Origin: Mycobacterium interjectum
GTDB taxonomy: Bacteria; Actinomycetota; Actinomycetes; Mycobacteriales; Mycobacteriaceae
NCBI GenBank assembly: GCA_002102225.1
Contig: LQPB01000024.1
Span: forward strand, 1 to 42,424
Reading direction: 5' to 3'
DNA length: 42,424 bases
Below, in pieces: positions 35,425 through 42,424 of this stretch (position 1 is the first letter of the stretch; each line of letters begins with the position of its first letter). The notes below the pieces were generated by a model. That model had not been told where the DNA came from. It saw only the letters and a program-made list of their open reading frames with translations, and ran no database searches. The position numbers and the translations under genes are program-made.

Positions 35425-38400
35425 GACTCGTTGCCCCCCGTCGCGGTTTCCAACTCGCTTGCGGCGACCAGTTCGGATAGCAGTTCCATTTCCTCATCCG
35501 ACAACGCGGATTCCGCGTCGGGCGCCTGCTCGGCCTCGTCAAATGTTGCATAGCCCAGGCGCTCACACATGGCGCCTGCGAGATCGTGGATGGTCGGGTA
35601 TGCCCAGACCAGGGCGGCCGGCAACGTGGTGCCCAGGCTGGACTCCAGCCTGTTCCGCAGCTCCAGGGCCATCAGCGAATCCAAGCCGAGCGACTCCATC
35701 GGCCGATCGTGATCGAACGGCTCGGCCGAGCGCAGCACCGCCCGGATCTCGTTGGCGATCGCGGTCGCGAGCCGGCTCGGGCGCTCGCGGGGATCGCTGG
35801 CGTCCAACTCGGCGCGGATCGCGCCGCCATACCGCGCGGGCTTTGCCGAGTCATGCAACTTCGCAAATAGCGATGAACCCGCTGCGGCGGGGAAGGATTG
35901 AAACCACTGGCGTGCGTCGAGGCTGAACACGCCGGTGCGCGCTCGGTCGGCCTGCAGCACTAGTTGCATTGCCGCAAGTCCCTGTTCGACCGTGTTCATC
36001 GAGACACCGAGATCGGCGAAGAACTGGGCACGTCCGACTTCGGCCCATGGACCCCAGTTGATTCCGACGGCGGGCAGCCCCAGAGAGCGCCGATAGGCGA
36101 CCAGCCCGTCGACCCACGAGTTCGCGGCGGCGTACGCGCCCTGCCCGGGCGCGCCGAGCAATGAAGACGCTGACGAGAACGTCAACCACCAATCCACGTC
36201 CAGATGGGCGCTGGCCTGGTGAAGGCGCCAGCCACCGGTCACTTTCGGCGCGAACACACGCCGCGCGGCCGATTCGGACATGTTCAACACGATCTCGTCA
36301 TCGAGGACCATTGCGCTGTGCAGGACTCCGGCCAGCCGGAAGCCCGCGTCTTCGACCGCGCGCACCAACCGCTCCGCGGTACCGGGCGCGGCGATGTCAC
36401 CGGTAACCACCTCGACCCGGTTGCCCGCCGCGTTGAGTTCCGCGATCGCCGCTGTGACGCCGTCGCCGGGAGCCGAACGGCTGTTGAGCACAACCAGTCC
36501 CGCGCCGTGCTCCGCCAACCATTGAGCGACGACAAAACCGAGACCACCCATGCCACCTACGACGACATATCCGCCGTCGGGGCTTACCAGCGACTGCGGT
36601 GGCGGCGGCGCGATCGCCTCGACGCTGCCGTGCGCCGGAATCGAGATGGCGATTTTGCCGGTATGCCTGCCGGATGCCATCAACGCGAAGGCGTCGGCCG
36701 CGGCGTCGAGGCTGAAAGCGGTGACGGGAAGCGGCCGCAGTTTGCCGTCCGCGACGTGCTGCAGGATGTCTTGGAGCATCCGGCGATAGCGCGTCGGTTG
36801 CCGCTTCAGATTCAGGTCGAGGTCGACTACAGCGAAGGATGCGCTCTTGGCGAGTCCGGCCAGCCCGAGGCTGGCGTCGGCATAGACGTCCTTTTTGCCC
36901 AGCTCGATGAACCGACCACCGGGGGCTAGCAGCTTCACTCCGCGCCGGATCGCCTCGCCCGGAAGCGAATTGATGATGACATCCACCCCGTAACCATCGG
37001 TGGCGCCGAGTATCTCATCGGCGAAGTCCACGCCCCGGGAGTTACCGACGTACTCCACACCAAGCCCGTCCAGCATTTCCCGCTTGGCATCCGAACCTGC
37101 CGTCGTGTAGATGCGGGCACCGATCATCTTCGCGATTGAAACCGCCGCCAGTCCGACACCGCCGGTGGCCGAATGGATGAGCACGCGTTCCCCCGCGCCC
37201 AGCCGCCCAACCTCGCACAGCGAGTGCCAGGCGGTCAGGTACGCGATGCCGAACGCCGCGGCCTCGGAATCCGCCAGCGTGTCGGGGACCGGGACCGCGA
37301 GGTCGGCGAGCGTCGTCAGGTGGGAGCCGAATGTGCCTGGACCGAAGGCGATCACGCGCCGCCCGACCTCGCTCGAGTCGACGCCGGAGCCGACGGCAGT
37401 CACGACGCCGACACATTCGCCTCCGATGACGGGCGGGGCACCGTCGAGCCCGGGATACACGCCCATCGCCTTGAGCACGTCGCTGAAGTTGAGACCCGCG
37501 GCCAGGACACGAACCTCCACCTGACCGGGCCCGGGCGGGATCCGCGTTACCGCGTGCACTCGCAGCGCATCCAACCGCCCGGGTTGGTCGATCTGCAGCC
37601 GTACCGCGCCTCCGCCGTCCAGGTTCACCACCGTGCAGCGGGATTCATGGACGAGATCTCCGGTGGCCGTGGTGGGCGCCTGGACCAGCCTGTTGACGTA
37701 TCGCTGTCCATCGCGGAGAGCGACCTCGTCGGCGTCGCAACCGGTGAGCAGTTCCTGGGTGAGGGCGCCAAGTTCGTCGGTGCCGCCGGCCTCGATGTCG
37801 ACGATTGTCGGCTTGAGTTCGGGATGTTCGAAGGTCAGCACCCGCGCGATGCCCCGAAGTGCCGTCTGTGCCAGCGTGACTCGATCAGCCGGGTCGAATT
37901 GTTGCGCGCCGCGGGTGACGATCCATAGCCGCGGGCTGTTGCGAGTGCCCATTCGAGTCACGGCTTTTGTAATGTCGGCTATCAGGAGCGTGCGCGCCAG
38001 CGCCAGGTCAAGTTGATCCCCCTCCGGAAGCGACTCGTCGGCGGCTCGAGGCGGGCAGATCACGACGATGCCATCCCACCCAGCATCGGTTCGAGTGATC
38101 GCCGCACGCAGCTGTGCCGTGTCGGTCAGGGATACCAGCTCGACTTCGGCGACGCCGTCGCGCAGTGAGGACTGCAGCGCGGGCAGCAGCGGGTCGCCCG
38201 CGGCGGGGTCACCTATCAACAACACGCCGTTGAGGCTGCGGGCCGGCTTGCCCCGTGGTGTCGGTTCCCACTCCACCGTGAACAGGCGGTCGGTGAGTTC
38301 CTTTGCGGCGCACATCGATCCGAGTACCGTCATCTCCACTTCGTCGATGACGAGCAGCGGTTGGCCGTTCGGGTCGGTCAGCTCGACACGCCCCAGGAGC

Positions 38401-41400
38401 CGGTTCGGGCTGTCGGTCGCCGCAAGCTCTCCAATCGCGCAGACACCGTCGGTGATATCGCCGTATACATGGATGCCCGCGAAACGTACAGGCAAGACTA
38501 GCGTTTGGTGGGCGTGCTGCCCCCCGGCCAGCTCGGTAGCCGCCCGGGTGGCGCCGAGTGCCTGCACCGCGATGTCCATCATCACCGGGTGCAGGACGAA
38601 GTTGTGGGAACCCGGCCTCGCTGACGGCGGGAGACGCACTTCCGCGCGGGCGGCGCCGGACCGTGTGGTGGTGAGCCCCACGATGCCGCGGAACGCCGGC
38701 CCGTGTTGTTGCCCGGCGCCACGCAGCCGCTGGTACAGCTCGTCGGGGTCGAGTCCGGTCACGAGGCCAGGGAGGCCATCGTCCACCGGCGTTGCCCTGT
38801 AATCCGTTTCGCGGGCAACGATAGCGGTGGCGTGCTTGATCCACCCCAAAGTGGAGTTGTGGGTGCGTATTTCGATGCAGCACGTTTGGTCATCGCCGGT
38901 GAGCGTCGTGACAAGGACGGTGCTGTCGGTGATGTGCAGGACTTGATGGAGGCTGAGCTCGCGGATCAGCCAGTGGTGGTCTTCGGCGCGTTCCGAGTCC
39001 TTGCCCGCGTTCGTCGCTGCCGCCAGTGCGATCTCGGCGTAGGCGGACCCAGGAAGGACGCACAGATCGTCGATCACGTGATCACTGAGCCACAGCAGAT
39101 CCGGGCTCAGTTCACATTCCCATATCCGAGTCCCACTGCCAGGGTCGGTGACACCGGTGCCCAGCAACGGGTGTGCATTTGGCGCGTGGTGCCCCCGGGT
39201 TGAGGGAGAGATCCAGTGGTGAGTGTGCTGCCACGGGGTTGCGGGCAGTATCGGATGCGGTTCGGGAGGGTGGGGGGTGTGGGGCGGCCGGGTTGTGTGC
39301 GCGGCGTTGAGGTTGGTGTGGAAGGCCAGGGTGTCGTGCGCATCGCGTTGCAGGGTGCCCAGGCTCACATGGTCGGCACCCTCACGCGCGGCCAGCGTCT
39401 CGCCGATAGCGTGCGTCAGCAGTGGGTGGGGACTGATTTCAATAAAGGTGTGGTGGTCGTCGCCCGCACGGGCGATGGCCTGCTGGAAGCGCACGGGGTT
39501 GCGCATGTTGGTGGCCCAGTGCTCCGCGTCGAAGACGGGGCCGGTGCCGAGGTCTTCATAGGTGGTGGAAATGATCGGGATGGCCGGTGGCCGCGGAGTG
39601 AGGTCGGCTAGCTCCGAGCGCATGTCAGGCAGTAGGGCGTCCATGGCCGGGTTGTGGGGAGCCACTTCGATGTTGACGCGGCTGGCGAGGTGGTCCTGCG
39701 CGCGGACCTTGTCGATGAGGTCCTCGATCATCGTGGTGGGGCCCGCGATGACGGTTTGGCGCGGTGAGGCGTAGATCGCCAACGTGACCTGCGGATGGTC
39801 CGCGATCAGTACTTCGGTGGTGGCGGCGTCGAGTTCGAGCAGGGCCATGGTGCCCTGACCGCACAGCGGTGCCATCAGCCGGGAGCGGGTCGCGGTGACC
39901 CGCAATCCCTCGGCGGGGGTGAGCGCCCCGGCGGCCACCGCGGCGGCCACCTCGCCCATGGAGTGCCCGATCACCAGATCGGGGTGCACCCCGTAGGAGC
40001 GCCACAGCTGGGTCAGCGCCAGCTGCATGCCGATCACGCCGAGCTGAATCTGTTCGATACCGACCAGCTCCTTGCCGCCGGCGATGAGGTCGTGCAGGGA
40101 AAACCCGGCCTGGGCAACAAAGGTCGGCTCCAGCTCGCTCACGGCTGCGGCGAAGGCGGGTTCGTCGGCCAACAGCCGCCGGCCCATCCCGGCCCATTGG
40201 GACCCCCGACCCGAGTAGACAAAGACCGTGCCGGGGCCGACGGCGTCCTCGCGGCAGTCCACCACGCCCTGAGTCGGTTCACCGGTGGCCAGCGCGCGCA
40301 ATCCGGCTACGGCCTGGCACCGGTCTATGGCGGCCACCGTAGCGAACCGCGGCTGCCGCGCCCGGTGATGATTGAGCGTGTGCGCCACATCGGCCAGCGG
40401 CACCTCGGCGCCGGGGCCTTCCATCCAATCGGCCAGCGCTGATGCCGTCGCGGCGATCCGCTGCCGCGTTTTTCCTGACACGACCAGTGTCGACACCACC
40501 GGCGCGGCGGCGCGCGGGACAGCACATGTTTCGGGCGCCTGCTCGATCACCACATGCGCGTTTGTGCCACTCACTCCGAACGACGACACGCCGGCTCGCC
40601 GCGGTGCTTCGGTCGCCGGCCATTCGGTGTCCTCGGCTGCGATAGTCAGGCGCGACACGCCCTCGCCGGCGTGGGGAGTTAGCTCGTTGAAATTCAGGTT
40701 TCGAGGAATGCGGCCGTGGGCGACGGCCAGCACGGTCTTCATGAAGCCGGCAATCCCGGCCGCCGCCTCCAGATGACCGAGATTGGTCTTCACCGCTCCG
40801 AGCACCAGCGGTGCGCGGCCATTGCGGTCGGCGAAAACCTTGCTGAGCGAGTCGAGTTCGATCGGGTCGCCGAGCGGTGTGCCGGTGCCATGCGCCTCGA
40901 TGTAGTCGATGTCGGCCGGTGTCAGCTTGGCCGACCCGAGGGCCTGGCAAAGCAGCTCCTGCTGGGCCGGCCCGTTGGGAACGGTCACGCCACTGCTGGC
41001 GCCATCCTGGTTGACCGCCGAACCGCGCACCACGGCCAGGATGCGATTGCCGTCCCGTTGCGCGTCGGACAATCGCTTGAGCACCACGACGCCGCAGCCT
41101 TCGCTGCGCACATACCCGTCGGCGCTCGCGTCGAAGGTTTTGCACTGCCCCTCCGGTGACAGCATTCCCCAACGCGAGCAGGCGATGCTGGTTCCCGGGC
41201 TGAGCAACAGGTTGGTCCCACCGACCAACGCCGCATCACTTTCGCGCCAGCGCAGGCTCTGGCAGGCCAGGTGGATGGCCACCAGCGACGACGAGCACGC
41301 CGTGTCCAGGACGACCGCCGGACCCCGGGCGCCCAGCAGATAGGCCATCCGGCCGGCGGCGAAATTCGCCGAGTTTCCGGTCAACACATAGGCGTCGAGT

Positions 41401-41924
41401 TCCTCGGGTCGCACCGTACCGGACATCGTGAGCATGTAGTCGTAGGCGGTCACGCCGACGAATACCGACGTTTGGGTGCCGCGAACGGTCTGCGGCGGGA
41501 TTCCCGCGTTCTCCAGCGCTTCCCAGGCGACCTCGAGGAACAACCGCTGCTGCGGATCCATCGCCGCGGCTTCGCGTGGGGCGACGGAGAAGAATTCCGC
41601 GTCGAATTCGTCCGGCCGCCAGCCCGTGAGGAATCCCCCTTCGCGGTTGCAGATCGTCCCCGGAACGGTGTGGTCCTCGGTGAAAAGGGCGTCGGCATCC
41701 CATCTTTCGGCGGGGACGCGGACGATGCCGCTTCGGCCGTCGCGCAACAACTCCCAGAATTCGTCCGAGTTGTTCACCCCGCCCGGCAACCGGCACCCCA
41801 TCCCGACCACGGCGATCGGTTCGGTGCCGGCCTTTTCCGCGATCTCCAGACGCGCGGTGAGGTCATCGATCTTGTGCAGCGCCTCGGTGATAATCGCCCG
41901 GCGGTCCGGCGGCGAGGTGCTCAT
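35421..41924 (-). CDS. ppsC: Phthiocerol synthesis polyketide synthase PpsC
   Basis: A 2167-residue fully reducing PKS module, very similar throughout to M. tuberculosis PpsC. An N-terminal docking helix ([17 protein letters not shown]) is followed by KS (Cys210 in DTACSSS), AT (Ser655 in GHSMGE), DH (His949 in [10 protein letters not shown]), ER ([10 protein letters not shown], about 1585), KR (GGMGGLG, about 1790; YAAANSW intact) and ACP (Ser2083 in LGLDSLMA). It adds a two-carbon unit and reduces it to a methylene. The AT has APH in place of VASH, consistent with malonyl use. The ATG overlaps the ppsB stop (41921-41924). The DH His motif has Asp where the textbook motif has Gly, a feature shared with PpsD here. 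Confidence 0.95.
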   Translation of the reverse strand: MSTSPPDRRAIITEALHKIDDLTARLEIAEKAGTEPIAVVGMGCRLPGGVNNSDEFWELLRDGRSGIVRVPAERWDADALFTEDHTVPGTICNREGGFLTGWRPDEFDAEFFSVAPREAAAMDPQQRLFLEVAWEALENAGIPPQTVRGTQTSVFVGVTAYDYMLTMSGTVRPEELDAYVLTGNSANFAAGRMAYLLGARGPAVVLDTACSSSLVAIHLACQSLRWRESDAALVGGTNLLLSPGTSIACSRWGMLSPEGQCKTFDASADGYVRSEGCGVVVLKRLSDAQRDGNRILAVVRGSAVNQDGASSGVTVPNGPAQQELLCQALGSAKLTPADIDYIEAHGTGTPLGDPIELDSLSKVFADRNGRAPLVLGAVKTNLGHLEAAAGIAGFMKTVLAVAHGRIPRNLNFNELTPHAGEGVSRLTIAAEDTEWPATEAPRRAGVSSFGVSGTNAHVVIEQAPETCAVPRAAAPVVSTLVVSGKTRQRIAATASALADWMEGPGAEVPLADVAHTLNHHRARQPRFATVAAIDRCQAVAGLRALATGEPTQGVVDCREDAVGPGTVFVYSGRGSQWAGMGRRLLADEPAFAAAVSELEPTFVAQAGFSLHDLIAGGKELVGIEQIQLGVIGMQLALTQLWRSYGVHPDLVIGHSMGEVAAAVAAGALTPAEGLRVTATRSRLMAPLCGQGTMALLELDAATTEVLIADHPQVTLAIYASPRQTVIAGPTTMIEDLIDKVRAQDHLASRVNIEVAPHNPAMDALLPDMRSELADLTPRPPAIPIISTTYEDLGTGPVFDAEHWATNMRNPVRFQQAIARAGDDHHTFIEISPHPLLTHAIGETLAAREGADHVSLGTLQRDAHDTLAFHTNLNAAHTTRPPHTPHPPEPHPILPATPWQHTHHWISPSTRGHHAPNAHPLLGTGVTDPGSGTRIWECELSPDLLWLSDHVIDDLCVLPGSAYAEIALAAATNAGKDSERAEDHHWLIRELSLHQVLHITDSTVLVTTLTGDDQTCCIEIRTHNSTLGWIKHATAIVARETDYRATPVDDGLPGLVTGLDPDELYQRLRGAGQQHGPAFRGIVGLTTTRSGAARAEVRLPPSARPGSHNFVLHPVMMDIAVQALGATRAATELAGGQHAHQTLVLPVRFAGIHVYGDITDGVCAIGELAATDSPNRLLGRVELTDPNGQPLLVIDEVEMTVLGSMCAAKELTDRLFTVEWEPTPRGKPARSLNGVLLIGDPAAGDPLLPALQSSLRDGVAEVELVSLTDTAQLRAAITRTDAGWDGIVVICPPRAADESLPEGDQLDLALARTLLIADITKAVTRMGTRNSPRLWIVTRGAQQFDPADRVTLAQTALRGIARVLTFEHPELKPTIVDIEAGGTDELGALTQELLTGCDADEVALRDGQRYVNRLVQAPTTATGDLVHESRCTVVNLDGGGAVRLQIDQPGRLDALRVHAVTRIPPGPGQVEVRVLAAGLNFSDVLKAMGVYPGLDGAPPVIGGECVGVVTAVGSGVDSSEVGRRVIAFGPGTFGSHLTTLADLAVPVPDTLADSEAAAFGIAYLTAWHSLCEVGRLGAGERVLIHSATGGVGLAAVSIAKMIGARIYTTAGSDAKREMLDGLGVEYVGNSRGVDFADEILGATDGYGVDVIINSLPGEAIRRGVKLLAPGGRFIELGKKDVYADASLGLAGLAKSASFAVVDLDLNLKRQPTRYRRMLQDILQHVADGKLRPLPVTAFSLDAAADAFALMASGRHTGKIAISIPAHGSVEAIAPPPPQSLVSPDGGYVVVGGMGGLGFVVAQWLAEHGAGLVVLNSRSAPGDGVTAAIAELNAAGNRVEVVTGDIAAPGTAERLVRAVEDAGFRLAGVLHSAMVLDDEIVLNMSESAARRVFAPKVTGGWRLHQASAHLDVDWWLTFSSASSLLGAPGQGAYAAANSWVDGLVAYRRSLGLPAVGINWGPWAEVGRAQFFADLGVSMNTVEQGLAAMQLVLQADRARTGVFSLDARQWFQSFPAAAGSSLFAKLHDSAKPARYGGAIRAELDASDPRERPSRLATAIANEIRAVLRSAEPFDHDRPMESLGLDSLMALELRNRLESSLGTTLPAALVWAYPTIHDLAGAMCERLGYATFDEAEQAPDAESALSDEEMELLSELVAASELETATGGNES

Positions 41925-42424
41925 CGTGACTCTCTTAATCGTCCCGAAAGTTGTTCCAACAGCTCAGCTTCGGTGAATTCGTCATAGGCGTTGGCAACCG
42001 GCTCGCCTTGAGCCTCGATCAGTTCGGGTAGGACGGTGGACAGATGGTCGGTGAGGCTGTATACGGTCGGGTAGTCGAAAACCACTGACGCCGGCAAGGA
42101 CTCGCCAAGTGTTTCCGAGAGCGCCCGCTGCAGCGTCACACTCATCAGCGAGTCCATTCCGAGTTGGAAAAAGCCGGTCGAGGGATCCAATGGCTCGGTG
42201 GGCGGAAGCCCCATCACGCTGGCGGCCAGCAGGGCGATCTGGTCGAGCACCATGTCATGGCGGCGCTGCGGCGGGCAGTTGCGCAGGGCGGCGCGGAATT
42301 CGCTCTCGGGCATTGCCGGATTACGGGTCTCGCCGGGCGCCGCCACTAGGTCGTCGACGATGTGTAGGGCTGTGCGGGTTCGGTATGCGGCTGCGAGCAG
42401 TGGCCAGTCCGCGTTGACCATGAT
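41921..42424 (-). CDS. ppsB: Phthiocerol synthesis polyketide synthase PpsB (3' end only)
   Basis: Only the last 167 codons are inside the window; the frame is open at the right edge. They contain the end of the region after the KR (FRAALRNCPPQRRHDMVLD) and a complete ACP with the phosphopantetheine serine in LGMDSLMS. The chain ends in an acidic tail (YDEFTEAELLEQL) that should act as a docking segment for PpsC. Assignment as PpsB rests mainly on its position immediately before ppsC with a 4-base ATGA overlap, the standard order of this locus. Confidence 0.88.
   Translation of the reverse strand: MMVNADWPLLAAAYRTRTALHIVDDLVAAPGETRNPAMPESEFRAALRNCPPQRRHDMVLDQIALLAASVMGLPPTEPLDPSTGFFQLGMDSLMSVTLQRALSETLGESLPASVVFDYPTVYSLTDHLSTVLPELIEAQGEPVANAYDEFTEAELLEQLSGRLRESR

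Noticed and set aside
1..42424. CRISPR arrays, tRNA or rRNA genes
   Set aside because: No regularly spaced repeats, no cloverleaf with a CCA-type end and no rRNA-like stretch were seen by eye; a covariance search was not possible.

Overview
The window is high-GC DNA from a mycobacterium, most likely a slow grower that makes DIM-type lipids (phthiocerol dimycocerosates) or phenolic glycolipids. Three things point there: a near-complete phthiocerol/mycocerosate biosynthesis and export locus, an LpqH-type lipoprotein, and PE, type VII-secretion-linked and REP13E12-type sequences. The species cannot be fixed from the sequence alone.

Region 1 (1-5.8 kb) is a patchwork. It opens with the apparent end of an IS21-type insertion sequence abutting the 3' two-thirds of a subtilisin-family protease gene that resembles IetS of the IetAS defence pair. 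A frameshifted REP13E12 remnant on the minus strand follows. Then come four plus-strand genes: an alpha/beta hydrolase, a secreted trypsin-like protease, an LpqH-like lipoprotein and a proline-rich exported protein. A short fragment of a PdxH-family oxidase gene lies after them on the minus strand.

Region 2 (5.8-13.4 kb) is typical mycobacterial accessory content: a TetR regulator, a 777-residue protein of the T7SS/TPR-repeat-region type, a PE-histidine phosphatase fusion, a RES-type toxin with its antitoxin, and a Lip-family esterase gene broken by an internal deletion/frameshift. About 820 bp without a convincing gene follows. It holds two strong, closely spaced hairpins that, read on the minus strand, could be the right end (omega-RNA-like) of a decayed TnpB element.

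Region 3 (13.4-42.4 kb) is the lipid locus. On the plus strand is a Mas-type iterative polyketide synthase whose stop overlaps the start of a TetR regulator. Converging on it from the right is a minus-strand operon running ppsB (3' end only), ppsC, ppsD, ppsE, drrA, drrB, drrC, papA5 and a trans-acting enoyl reductase of the Rv2953 type. Most junctions are 4-base stop/start overlaps. PpsB-E extend the phthiocerol/phenolphthiocerol chain and the trans enoyl reductase complements PpsD, which has no ER domain. Mas builds mycocerosic acids, PapA5 esterifies them to the diol, and DrrABC takes part in export. Compared with the M. tuberculosis layout as I recall it, the enoyl reductase has moved into the operon, a TetR gene is coupled to mas, and fadD28/mmpL7 are not next to mas.
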